This document shows, piece after piece, positions 22,590 through 28,967 of a DNA stretch of 31,226 bases. Source of the DNA: a virus; IMG/VR virus record IMGVR_UViG_3300022916_000060, positions 1 to 31,226 of that record, one strand, 5' to 3'. The translations under genes were made by a program, and so were the position numbers. Within the stretch, counting starts at the first letter, position 1. Each line of letters starts with the position of its first letter. The notes beneath the pieces are model-generated. The model searched no databases and had not been told where the DNA came from. It was given only the letters and a program-made list of their open reading frames with translations.

Positions 22590-22639
22590 TTGTTAGAGGT
22601 ATGACTAAAAAAACCAAAAACTCGAAAAAAGGCTTTAAA

Positions 22640-22834
22640 ATGAACAAACCGTATTCAGCTTGCAAAAAGGAATCAAAGGCGCATAGCTGGCAACCCGCAT
22701 TAAGCCAAGGTTGTCCGATATTAGCCGGTGTCTATCCAGTAGGTCTGAAACAATTGCTGGAATGTGTAAATGACGATTGCTACGAAACCAAGTGGATTTA
22801 CTTAAAAGACGGAAAAATCAGGAGGGGAAAATGA
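22640..22834 (+). CDS. Small cysteine-containing protein, first gene of promoter-3 operon
   Basis: A 64-residue protein. ATG 22640 is preferred over the in-frame ATG 22601, which would lie at the predicted transcription start of promoter 3; the SD (AAGGC) is weak. Cys residues occur as single and paired positions (YSACKKES, LSQGCPILAG, LLECVNDDCYETKW), possibly metal-binding. It ends in an ATGA overlap with the next gene. Confidence 0.5.
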   Translation: MNKPYSACKKESKAHSWQPALSQGCPILAGVYPVGLKQLLECVNDDCYETKWIYLKDGKIRRGK

Positions 22835-23013
22835 GTCGAACGAAACTGCTGAACATGAAATGGAATAATTGTCACAGAATCGAACTTTGGGAAATCCACG
22901 AAGCGTACATGGTGAAAGTTGTCACTTTACATCCTGACGGTGGCGGTCGGTTGATCATGAAGAAATACCGCGATCACAAGGAATCTGCTGAAAAACTGTT
23001 TGAACAAGCATAG
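22831..23013 (+). CDS. Small hypothetical protein
   Basis: A 60-residue protein; ATG 22831 has SD GGAGGGG and overlaps the previous stop. It contains HRIELWEIHEAYMVKVVTLH and a basic helical end (KKYRDHKESAEKLFEQ). No motif is recognised. Nine bases separate it from the next gene. Confidence 0.55.
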   Translation: MSRTKLLNMKWNNCHRIELWEIHEAYMVKVVTLHPDGGGRLIMKKYRDHKESAEKLFEQA

Positions 23014-23022
23014 GAGGAGAAA

Positions 23023-23421
23023 ATGAGTTACTACGACGATCACAGAGTAAGAGCCGGAGAACGTGAAGAGGTTTTTACCGATATCGACGAGCAGAACATG
23101 ACCTGCACGATGCGTCTCGAATATGAAGAGCCGGTCGAGGTTAAATTTCGCTGGACTGTCTGTCCGACATGCGACGGAAAGGGTTCACACGTTAATCCGA
23201 GTATCGACTGCGACGGATTGACAGCCAGCGATTTTGAAGATGAGGAATTCAAAGAATCGTATTTTTCAGGTGTCTACGATGTTGTTTGTGCCGAATGCAA
23301 TGGAAACCGAGTTGTTCCTGAGTTGATAGATCCTGAAGATATTAAGATGTTAAACGAGTACCACTCTGAAATGTGGGAATATGAGGCTGAACGAGCAGCC
23401 GAAAGAAGGATGGGGGCATAA
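23023..23421 (+). CDS. DnaJ-type cysteine-rich zinc-binding protein
   Basis: A 132-residue protein with SD AGGAGG. Residues ~47-54 CPTCDGKG and ~90-97 CAECNGNR have the CxxCxGxG pattern of the DnaJ central zinc finger, with an acidic linker between. There is no J-domain. Small phage proteins with this pattern are common; they may bind zinc and a protein partner. The stop overlaps the next ATG by one base. Another such protein lies at 25382. Confidence 0.65.
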   Translation: MSYYDDHRVRAGEREEVFTDIDEQNMTCTMRLEYEEPVEVKFRWTVCPTCDGKGSHVNPSIDCDGLTASDFEDEEFKESYFSGVYDVVCAECNGNRVVPELIDPEDIKMLNEYHSEMWEYEAERAAERRMGA

Positions 23422-23636
23422 TGGCCAGACAGTTTTATGAAATCAGTCGAGATGAAAAATGTATCGGCCTTTATAAAACGAACAGAGGGCTGGTGAAGCG
23501 ATTGAATTTGATATTCAAAAGCAAACTGTTTTTGTATTCAGTGATTTTGTGGGACGGTTCCCCGAATAGCCCACATTCAGGGATCAAAGACATAATCAAC
23601 GCCGAGGAGTATATGGCGAGAGAGGAGGGGAAATGA
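23421..23636 (+). CDS. Small hypothetical protein
   Basis: A 71-residue protein, start coupled to the previous stop (TAATG). It carries FYEISRDEKCIGLYKTNRGL and a beta-rich centre, ending in an acidic helix. No motif is recognised. Its stop overlaps the next ATG. Confidence 0.55.
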   Translation: MARQFYEISRDEKCIGLYKTNRGLVKRLNLIFKSKLFLYSVILWDGSPNSPHSGIKDIINAEEYMAREEGK

Positions 23637-23806
23637 AAATGGTATTGACTTTTAAAACGCCAGATGTTCTCGATCAATTGCCGGATAATGACGAAGATGC
23701 CGACAAGATCAGAGAGATTGCCAAAAAGTATGTGGAATATGGCGAATATCTGAGTGTTGAAATTGATTCAGATGACGGTACGATAACCGTTTTGGAGGTA
23801 GAATGA
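23633..23806 (+). CDS. Small acidic protein (57 aa)
   Basis: A 57-residue reading frame with strong SD GAGGAGGGG and an ATGA overlap on both sides. It begins MKMVLTFKTPDVLDQLPDND and has an acidic middle and a beta-like end. Overlap spacing and SD strength support translation. Such short DUF-like proteins are common in phages; the function is unknown. Confidence 0.55.
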   Translation: MKMVLTFKTPDVLDQLPDNDEDADKIREIAKKYVEYGEYLSVEIDSDDGTITVLEVE

Positions 23807-23988
23807 CCGAAGAACAAAAAGCACTCCTGCAGGGAGAGATTGAAAACTGCCTGGAGTTCTGCGGATGTGTAAAAGAAACGATTGACGATTTTTGTCAAAC
23901 CGAGGCCATTGATCAGGAGGAGTTTGAAAAAGAGATCGATGCCGTCAGTTTTGCAGCGCACACGGAATTTCACGGATGGGTTGTATGA
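23803..23988 (+). CDS. Small hypothetical protein with Cys residues
   Basis: A 61-residue acidic helical protein starting in an ATGA overlap, with SD TTGGAGG. Cys residues cluster as NCLEFCGCVK. The end overlaps the radical SAM gene start by 4 bp, which may couple their translation. No recognised family. Confidence 0.5.
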   Translation: MTEEQKALLQGEIENCLEFCGCVKETIDDFCQTEAIDQEEFEKEIDAVSFAAHTEFHGWVV

Positions 23989-24500
23989 AGATCGCGAGAC
24001 TGATCACGACGTTTGACTGCATTCGAGATTGCGAGTTTTGCGTCAACAAAGTGCCGAGGATTATGGATCAGGGATATTGTATAAAGCCTGAAGATTTAAA
24101 GACGATAGGCCATTACGATATGGTTTTGATAACTGGTGGCGAACCGATGCTCGATCCAGAAAGAACTTTGACTATAATAAAAAGATTGAAGGCCTGGAAT
24201 CCGGCGCAGAAGATTTATTTGTACTCCTCGATTCCAGTTCAACACAATCGAGTTCTTGACCATCTCGACGGAATGACTTATACAATCCATAAGGAAAGCA
24301 GTCCAATGGATCTAGCGACGATTCAGGCGACATTAATGCTGCATCCTAACAGATCCTATCGGTTGAACATCGATCCGGAATATCGTCAGGATCTAAAGAT
24401 CAAACCGTATTTGTGGGAAAAGATCAAAATCAAAATATGGTATGACTTTAAGATGGTGAACATACCCGAAAACGAAACCCTATTCATTTTGGAGGAGTGA
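23985..24500 (+). CDS. Short radical SAM protein
   Basis: A 171-residue protein; ATG 23985 is preferred to 23976 because of the ATGA overlap. CIRDCEFCVN supplies CxxxCxxC (Cys 12, 16, 19) for a 4Fe-4S cluster, and LITGGEP (49-54 region) is the GGE motif that binds SAM. The rest resembles a truncated radical SAM barrel, shorter than typical family members (about 200-250 aa). QueE-like or activase-like roles are possible, but no Que pathway or ribonucleotide reductase genes are in the window. Substrate is unknown. Confidence 0.75.
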   Translation: MKIARLITTFDCIRDCEFCVNKVPRIMDQGYCIKPEDLKTIGHYDMVLITGGEPMLDPERTLTIIKRLKAWNPAQKIYLYSSIPVQHNRVLDHLDGMTYTIHKESSPMDLATIQATLMLHPNRSYRLNIDPEYRQDLKIKPYLWEKIKIKIWYDFKMVNIPENETLFILEE

Positions 24501-24754
24501 TGGGCAAAGCTGATAATGTTGATATAATCGAATCGAAAATGATGAAAAGAGGCCGGAAAAGAGGACTCGCTGCATTTAATCCATCCAGATCATTCTTAGA
24601 GATGGCGGTTGAAGAGTTTTTGTGCGCTGGTGGAGTGATTAATAGGATTGAGCTAAAGCCGAAAACAAGGGAGCAGATTCTGAGTGATACCAATGGGTTA
24701 AATGAAGTTGACGAATTCCTGGGATTCGACTGTGGCATTTCTGACACTCCGTAG
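24500..24754 (+). CDS. Hypothetical protein
   Basis: An 84-residue protein; ATG 24500 follows GGAGGAG and overlaps the previous stop (TGATG); a GTG three bases earlier is an alternative. It is basic at the start (SKMMKRGRKRGLAAFNPSRS) and acidic toward the end. A helical DNA-binding-like N-terminus is possible but no motif is recognised. Confidence 0.5.
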   Translation: MGKADNVDIIESKMMKRGRKRGLAAFNPSRSFLEMAVEEFLCAGGVINRIELKPKTREQILSDTNGLNEVDEFLGFDCGISDTP

Positions 24755-24763
24755 GGGGTAAAG

Positions 24764-25021
24764 ATGAGAAAGATATTATTGCTGCTGGCTGTGTTTATCC
24801 TGTCCAGTTTTACTGAAGTAGAGAGATATAAGATATTTTATCGGTTCCCAATTAATGCGAATTGTAAGGTGATTGAAACGGGAGGAAGAAGCTACAAGGC
24901 ATGTTGGTCGCTTTGGGGTCCTGATTCGATTGAAGAGAAGGCTGCAGAATTCAGGATGACTCCCGATTTGATCAGAAGAGAGATCAGGAGTGAGTGTTCT
25001 TATTCAAAAATTTGGTGGTAA
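24764..25021 (+). CDS. Small secreted or periplasmic protein
   Basis: An 85-residue protein with an N-terminal signal-like segment (RKILLLLAVFILSSFTEV), charged start then a hydrophobic core, followed by a soluble part with two Cys (NCKVIETGG, KACWSLWG) that may form a disulfide, plus a third Cys near the end. SD GGGGG. Export across the inner membrane is inferred. No lipobox is evident and no family is recognised. Confidence 0.55.
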   Translation: MRKILLLLAVFILSSFTEVERYKIFYRFPINANCKVIETGGRSYKACWSLWGPDSIEEKAAEFRMTPDLIRREIRSECSYSKIWW

Positions 25022-25058
25022 AATTATAACCGATATTATAACCACAATTGGAGAAAAT

Positions 25059-25190
25059 ACCGCTGTGCGAGAGTCTGGTAATCGTGCCTTGAAACAAGTA
25101 GGTAAAGGTCAGGACGCTGACTGTGACGAAAAAAGGTAAAACTGGTGTGCGACTGTAACACTAGGCGCAGGTTCAAATCCTGTCAGCGGT
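25059..25190 (+). ncRNA. tRNA-like RNA element 2 (enlarged interior)
   Basis: Acceptor ACCGCTG (25059-25065) pairs perfectly with CAGCGGT (25184-25190). The T-arm GCAGG/CCTGT (25167-25171, 25179-25183) has the canonical loop TTCAAAT. A D-arm-like stem CGA/TCG with a GG-bearing loop follows the acceptor. Between them are extra hairpins GTCAG/CTGAC (25109 region) and CTGGTGT/ACACTAG (25142 region). The 5-bp arm TGCCT/AGGTA has a 10-base loop, so there is no normal anticodon. Length is 132 nt. The 3' end TTCAATA is not CCA. Confidence 0.6.
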
Positions 25191-25215
25191 TCAATAACTA
25201 CATTGGGAGAAAATT

Positions 25216-25359
25216 ATGGGGAAACAATTATTAGTTGAAAAGATAAGGGGCTTTATTGGATCAATAGGTTTTAGTATTTTTCTTTGGTCTGTAAAAATGA
25301 ATGTTGATGAGTACCATAACGAGATAATTCGTCAAAGTTACGCAGATGAATATCCGTAA
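25216..25359 (+). CDS. Small membrane protein (47 aa)
   Basis: A 47-residue protein not listed among the long frames. It starts ATG 25216 with SD GGGAG and has one hydrophobic stretch (FIGSIGFSIFLWSVK, about 13-27) that could be a membrane helix. It follows tRNA-like element 2 by 25 bases. Function unknown. Confidence 0.45.
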   Translation: MGKQLLVEKIRGFIGSIGFSIFLWSVKMNVDEYHNEIIRQSYADEYP

Positions 25360-25381
25360 AACCAAACGGAGATTGTGAAGG

Positions 25382-25579
25382 ATGAGTGAAGAAATAGAAT
25401 GCGATGAATGTAACGGGACTGGGCAAGAAATATGTGATAACCCTGATCATGGCTTCATTGGTGCAGTTGCCGGCGAAACTGGAAGGCTTGGTTGTCCAGT
25501 ATGCGGGCACGACGAATTGCATAGAGTAGCCGGGACAACTTGCGGAAAGTGTGACGGTACAGGAACAGTTAAAGTGTAG
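25382..25579 (+). CDS. DnaJ-type cysteine-rich mini protein
   Basis: A 65-residue protein, SD GAAGG. Two zinc-finger boxes, CDECNGTG (residues ~8-15) and CGKCDGTG (~54-61), plus CPVCG between, match the DnaJ central domain repeats (CxxCxGxG). It has no J-domain. It shares a repeated 5' junction (ACCAAACGGAG...GAAGGATGA) with the genes at 25961 and 26187. A zinc-binding accessory role is inferred. Confidence 0.65.
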   Translation: MSEEIECDECNGTGQEICDNPDHGFIGAVAGETGRLGCPVCGHDELHRVAGTTCGKCDGTGTVKV

Positions 25580-25611
25580 CTACAACTAAACTATAACTAC
25601 AACGGGGGATT

Positions 25612-25971
25612 ATGAGAATTTATTACTTTGGATGCAGGGGAGAAGTTGGCCATTATCTACATGACCCAAAAGGTGGTCGCTCTTTAGATTGGCGGTTTTT
25701 GCCTTGGGGGAAAATAGATGGTGGATTGTGCCCCGATGGAACCAGAGATCAAGGTATAACTGAGCTTCATCAAAAAGACGGCTGGACTGCTTTAGCATTC
25801 TGGGATTACTCAATAGATAAAAGACCAGGGAGCAATAGCGTTTTTTTCTATGAGGATTTGCTTGAGTTCGACCAGATGGTTAGAGAATTTCAGGAACACT
25901 TTCCTGATGTTGTGAACCGCTTTAATTTTCCAATCATAGAGAAACCAAACGGAGCGAAGGATGACACCTGA
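25612..25971 (+). CDS. Hypothetical phage protein
   Basis: A 119-residue soluble protein with SD GGGGG. It starts MRIYYFGCRGEVGHYLHDPK and contains many aromatic residues and Gly turns; a similar RIYxFGCxGxxGHYL start is seen in phage proteins of unknown function. The last residues (KPNGAKD) are encoded by a repeat shared with the next junction. It overlaps the next gene by 11 bp. Confidence 0.55.
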   Translation: MRIYYFGCRGEVGHYLHDPKGGRSLDWRFLPWGKIDGGLCPDGTRDQGITELHQKDGWTALAFWDYSIDKRPGSNSVFFYEDLLEFDQMVREFQEHFPDVVNRFNFPIIEKPNGAKDDT

Positions 25972-26194
25972 AGAATGGGTTTTAACATATACTAGAGAGG
26001 ATCTGCACCCAGAAGATTTATATACTTTTGAGGATATGGAAGAAGCGTACAAGGCAGGTCAGAAAAATCCCCCATACCGCTTTGAAAATGTTAACAAAGC
26101 ATGGGAGTCAGAAGAAGCGAAAGTGTTTGCTGGTTATATATGCGGATTTAGAGCAGCAAGAGAAATGAAACCAAACGGAGTGAAGGATGAGTGA
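25961..26194 (+). CDS. Small hypothetical protein
   Basis: A 77-residue acidic protein starting at ATG 25961 after GAAGG. It has TYTREDLHPEDLYTFEDMEE and a Gly-containing helical end (FAGYICGFRAAREMKPNGVK). The end residues KPNGVKD repeat the end of the preceding protein through duplicated DNA. Function unknown. Confidence 0.55.
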   Translation: MTPEEWVLTYTREDLHPEDLYTFEDMEEAYKAGQKNPPYRFENVNKAWESEEAKVFAGYICGFRAAREMKPNGVKDE

Positions 26195-26405
26195 AGAAAA
26201 ATTAAGGATGGATGCTTATTATTATGATTTTACCGAAACCGGAGTAAGGTGCATTGATGAAATACTTTCGGCAGTCGCAACGGCTGGTAAAGGGTACCAC
26301 CACACATCCGATTGGAATGATAAGGATGAAGGGGAATCTTCTGAAGTTGAAAAAATACAACTAGCAGCGAATCGAGCTGCCGTATTATTCAAAGCCAAAG
26401 TGTAG
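26187..26405 (+). CDS. Small hypothetical protein
   Basis: A 72-residue acidic protein; ATG 26187 uses SD AAGG inside the preceding gene. It reads MSEEKLRMDAYYYDFTETG and an Ala-rich helical C-terminus. The segment after the stop (TAGTTATAATT) resembles the one after the DnaJ-type gene. No family is recognised. Confidence 0.55.
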   Translation: MSEEKLRMDAYYYDFTETGVRCIDEILSAVATAGKGYHHTSDWNDKDEGESSEVEKIQLAANRAAVLFKAKV

Positions 26406-26436
26406 TTATAATTCTACTTATTTAACAGGAGAAACA

Positions 26437-26739
26437 ATGCCTAAAACGATCAGAGAATGGCAAAAGGAAGTCCACGACAATTCAGTTAAACACGGCTTTT
26501 GGGAAGGAAAGGGGTGGTCAGATGTTCCAGAAAAATTATGCCTAATTCATTCTGAGGTTTCAGAAGCACTTGAGGCATTTCGGAAAGGTGACAATGTAAA
26601 TTTTGCTGAAGAATTGGCAGATACAGCAATTAGGGTGTTTGATCTAGCTGAACATTTTGGGATCGATTTGGATTCTGAAATTGGTGAAAAACACGCAGTA
26701 AATCTGAAGCGTCCGTATAAGCACAACAAATTGATATAA
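26437..26739 (+). CDS. MazG-like NTP pyrophosphohydrolase (copy 2)
   Basis: A 100-residue all-alpha protein with SD AGGAG. LCLIHSEVSEALEAFRKG and FAEELADTAIRVFDLAEHF give the ExxE and ExxxD metal-binding pairs. It is only distantly similar to the copy at 20922, so the two were probably acquired separately or have diverged. Two related copies in one window suggest control of nucleotide pools. It ends 7 bases before tRNA-like element 3. Confidence 0.85.
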   Translation: MPKTIREWQKEVHDNSVKHGFWEGKGWSDVPEKLCLIHSEVSEALEAFRKGDNVNFAEELADTAIRVFDLAEHFGIDLDSEIGEKHAVNLKRPYKHNKLI

Positions 26740-26745
26740 CCAGAT

Positions 26746-26879
26746 GCTGCCCCGTGGCTGAAGTCGCATTGAAGATGGGAGAATTAAAGCGTGTGAGTGA
26801 TAACAATGGTTATCCGGTAGCAGCTCCCGAAATCTCCGGAGTTAGTAGGGTTGCAGGTATCGAATCCTGCCGGGGCAGT
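26746..26879 (+). ncRNA. tRNA-like RNA element 3 (enlarged interior)
   Basis: Acceptor GCTGCCCCG (26746-26754) pairs with CGGGGCAGT (26871-26879), 9 bp with one G-T. The T-arm GCAGG/CCTGC (26853-26857, 26866-26870) has loop TATCGAAT. The interior holds a long hairpin GGGAG/CTCCC with an inner perfect GATAAC/GTTATC hairpin (loop AATG). There is no clear anticodon arm. Its last 40 bases are close to element 1. A GTG frame crosses it but starts inside the acceptor and is not convincing. Confidence 0.6.
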
Positions 26880-26894
26880 TCAACAGGAGAGAAG

Positions 26895-27215
26895 ATGTTT
26901 GAATATTGCGATATATGCGGTAAACGTCACCATCCATCAGCAGCTTGTGGGGATATACCAATAGGAGGAAAGATGACTTTTGAAGATGCTTTAAGAGAGG
27001 AAAAGAAAAATTTTCATCCTGATCTAATGACGGAAGAAGAAATTGAAGAATTCAGAAATGGATACAAGGCAGCAGAGCAATCCACCCATGAGGTTTATAA
27101 ATCATTTCTAGGTGCTTACGAATTCTTGAAGAACAAAGATGATCCTCACAAATTCCTAGAAATGTTCATGAAACAAGCTGATGCAGCACTTGAAAAAATA
27201 AAGGAGGGGAAATGA
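26895..27215 (+). CDS. Hypothetical protein with zinc-knuckle-like N-terminus
   Basis: A 106-residue protein; ATG 26895 has SD AGGAGAG. It starts FEYCDICGKRHHPSAACGD (CxxC, HH and a further Cys), a small zinc-binding unit. ATG 26973 has an even stronger SD (AGGAGG) and would give a shorter protein, so internal initiation is possible. The rest is helical (FEDALREEKKNFHPDLMTEE). It overlaps the next gene by 4 bp. Confidence 0.55.
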   Translation: MFEYCDICGKRHHPSAACGDIPIGGKMTFEDALREEKKNFHPDLMTEEEIEEFRNGYKAAEQSTHEVYKSFLGAYEFLKNKDDPHKFLEMFMKQADAALEKIKEGK

Positions 27216-27394
27216 CTTGGGAGAAACTGATAACGATCATTACGCTGATAATTATGATAATCGCTGTGATTTTTCTGGAAACCTGCTCCACGGCAAATGC
27301 GCCGGCAATAGATTACGGATCGATCACTTGTCTGGATGGTGGGCTGGAATGGAGGAAGAAATGCAGTGCAAGACCATGCTATTGCCCGAGGTAA
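27212..27394 (+). CDS. Small membrane or lipoprotein-like protein
   Basis: A 60-residue protein with SD AAGGAGGGG. The N-terminus LITIITLIIMIIAVIFLETC (about 6-25) is a hydrophobic helix ending in Cys; LETC is a poor lipobox. The second half holds five more Cys residues (ITCLDGGLEWRKKCSARPCY). Export and disulfides are possible. It resembles short Rz1-like proteins in size only. Confidence 0.45.
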   Translation: MTWEKLITIITLIIMIIAVIFLETCSTANAPAIDYGSITCLDGGLEWRKKCSARPCYCPR

Positions 27395-27395
27395 A

Positions 27396-27602
27396 ATGGA
27401 AAAACAATTTAAGCTGGATAAGAAGGTGAAGAAAAAAAAGATCAGGTTTATCTGGACATGCAGTAATTTCGTTCGTCACGAGCATCGGTGGAAATGGTCT
27501 GCCTGGATTTGCGGTCGCTGTCAGTATTTCAGGGCGAGATTGAAGTATGAGATTGCTCTGGTATTTCGGTGGATCGAGGAGTGGAGATACCGTGGAAAGT
27601 AA
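27396..27602 (+). CDS. Small basic protein with a CxxC pair
   Basis: A 68-residue protein; ATG 27396 follows GAGG. It is strongly basic and Trp-rich: DKKVKKKKIRFIWTCSNFVR, then WSAWICGRCQYF. CGRC plus an earlier Cys and two His could bind metal. No family is recognised. The 3' end overlaps the next frame by a few bases. Confidence 0.45.
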   Translation: MEKQFKLDKKVKKKKIRFIWTCSNFVRHEHRWKWSAWICGRCQYFRARLKYEIALVFRWIEEWRYRGK

Positions 27603-27780
27603 GTATTTTGGGAATTACAAGAACACGACAACTCCAAAGGGAGCCACGGTTTATTTGAACGGCAAAGTGATTCTCAAGAGTGAGTTTTACAAGTTGCTGA
27701 GAATAAAAGTGACCAAGGCGAAGGAGCTATTGAGCGAAGGTATGCCGGTCGAAAAGATGTATGCGAAATACAAAATTTGA
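27592..27780 (+). CDS. Small hypothetical protein, GTG start
   Basis: A 62-residue protein. GTG 27592 is chosen because GGAG lies 9 bases upstream and it overlaps the end of the preceding gene; ATG 27547 in the same frame would overlap it by 56 bp. Helical basic C-terminus (KVTKAKELLSEGMPVEKMYA). It ends 43 bases before the nucleotidyltransferase gene. Start is uncertain. Confidence 0.4.
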   Translation: MESKYFGNYKNTTTPKGATVYLNGKVILKSEFYKLLRIKVTKAKELLSEGMPVEKMYAKYKI

Positions 27781-27823
27781 ACTTAATTTTTAGATCGTTT
27801 ATAAATAGTACAGGAGACATAAA

Positions 27824-28558
27824 ATGAGAATCGTGCCAATCATTCAGTGTCGCATGGAGAGTACCCGATTGCCGGGAAAAGCCATGCTATCGCTTGCCGG
27901 AAAACCTGCCTTACAGCGTGTGATCGAGAGAGTCAGAAATTCGTTCTGGTGTCTAAACCCCATAGTAGCAACTTATTTGTCTGAGAAAAATATCGAACTG
28001 ATTCCCGTTGCCCATGAAGCTGGCGCCGGAATCTATTTGTTCGATGGCGATCCGGATAATGTTTTGGAAAGGATTTATCGGTGTGCGAAAGAATATGGAA
28101 TTGATGTCATTGTTGAGATCACCGCTGACTGTCCATTGATCGATCCGGATATTATGGATGATGTGATCGAGCGATTCATCAGTGATAAAGCGGTTGATTA
28201 TGCCTCCAATGTTGGGATCAGGTCGTTTCCTGATGGGTTAGATGTGCAAGTTTACTCCTTTACCGCATTAGATCAAATCAGGAATAAGATCCTGAATCCG
28301 ATCCATGTCGGTTGGAATATCATGCAAGACTCGTCATTTCGATGTGCTAATATCGAAGCAAAAGGAGAGTTGAAATGGCCTGATCTCCGCATTACGTTAG
28401 ATACGCCAGAGGATTATGCGTTGATTGATATCATCTGGCATCACTTCAGATCCACGCCTGGATTTACTGCATTGGATGTTGTCAGGTTTTTGAAGGCACA
28501 TCCGAACCTGTTGGAATTAAATCGCAGTGTGAAAACCAAAGCACCGGAGGAAGGATGA
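27824..28558 (+). CDS. SpsF-like cytidylyltransferase-type nucleotidyltransferase
   Basis: A 244-residue protein with SD AGGAG. The N-terminus IIQCRMESTRLPGKAMLSLA is the nucleotide-binding loop of the KdsB/NeuA/SpsF superfamily, and IVEITADCPLIDPDIMDDVI carries the metal-binding Asp. These enzymes activate acidic or amino sugars with CTP (or another NTP) for surface glycans. The gene sits near a Gfo/Idh/MocA oxidoreductase, a pairing seen in some surface-sugar loci. No glycosyltransferase is visible here, so the final acceptor is unknown. Confidence 0.8.
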   Translation: MRIVPIIQCRMESTRLPGKAMLSLAGKPALQRVIERVRNSFWCLNPIVATYLSEKNIELIPVAHEAGAGIYLFDGDPDNVLERIYRCAKEYGIDVIVEITADCPLIDPDIMDDVIERFISDKAVDYASNVGIRSFPDGLDVQVYSFTALDQIRNKILNPIHVGWNIMQDSSFRCANIEAKGELKWPDLRITLDTPEDYALIDIIWHHFRSTPGFTALDVVRFLKAHPNLLELNRSVKTKAPEEG

Positions 28559-28746
28559 CACAAGAATCACCGACAGCTCCACCACAGCCGACTAAAACAG
28601 TGACACTTGAAAGGCTGGTTGAAGTTTTTGAGCTATGGCAAAGAGATACTGCTGGAATTGCGACGGATGCCAAAACGATAATCGATGTTTGGCAAGGTAA
28701 GGATTACCCGAGGCATTGCGCTCATTATCTTTGGGAGAAGATGTGA
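28555..28746 (+). CDS. Small hypothetical protein
   Basis: A 63-residue protein coupled by ATGA overlap to the nucleotidyltransferase. The N-terminus is Pro/Thr-rich (QESPTAPPQPTKTVTLERLV), then helical with Trp residues. No motif is recognised. Its stop overlaps the next GTG start. Confidence 0.5.
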   Translation: MTQESPTAPPQPTKTVTLERLVEVFELWQRDTAGIATDAKTIIDVWQGKDYPRHCAHYLWEKM

Positions 28747-28967
28747 ACAACACTGCAGCCAGACCATACAGAGTCACGTTTATTGATGATCAGGAGTTTA
28801 TTGTTTATGCCTATGAAGCCCAGGATGCAATGGTTCAGGCATGTGTCGATTATGCGAATCTGTTGAATCAGGAAGTCCCTGCATTGAAAAAGATCGAGGC
28901 GTATTACCAGAAGAAGGTGGGACTATTTGATCGGCGTTTGACTTCCAATGAAAAAAAGAGAGGATGA
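28743..28967 (+). CDS. Small hypothetical protein, GTG start
   Basis: A 74-residue protein from GTG 28743 (SD GGGAG), chosen because of the GTGA overlap. It has beta-strand text (YRVTFIDDQEFIVYAYEAQD) then a helix (AMVQACVDYANLLN) and a basic end. This resembles small phage adaptor-like proteins. Its end overlaps the oxidoreductase start. Confidence 0.5.
   Translation: MNNTAARPYRVTFIDDQEFIVYAYEAQDAMVQACVDYANLLNQEVPALKKIEAYYQKKVGLFDRRLTSNEKKRG

Noticed and set aside
20564-26879. Full tmRNA or tRNA-Sec identity for the tRNA-like elements.
   Set aside because: They are too short and carry no tag frame for tmRNA, and show no anticodon arm for tRNA-Sec.
26754-26894. N-terminal extension from GTG 26754 through tRNA-like element 3.
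   Set aside because: It begins inside the acceptor helix, has no SD and no protein-like signature before the ATG at 26895.
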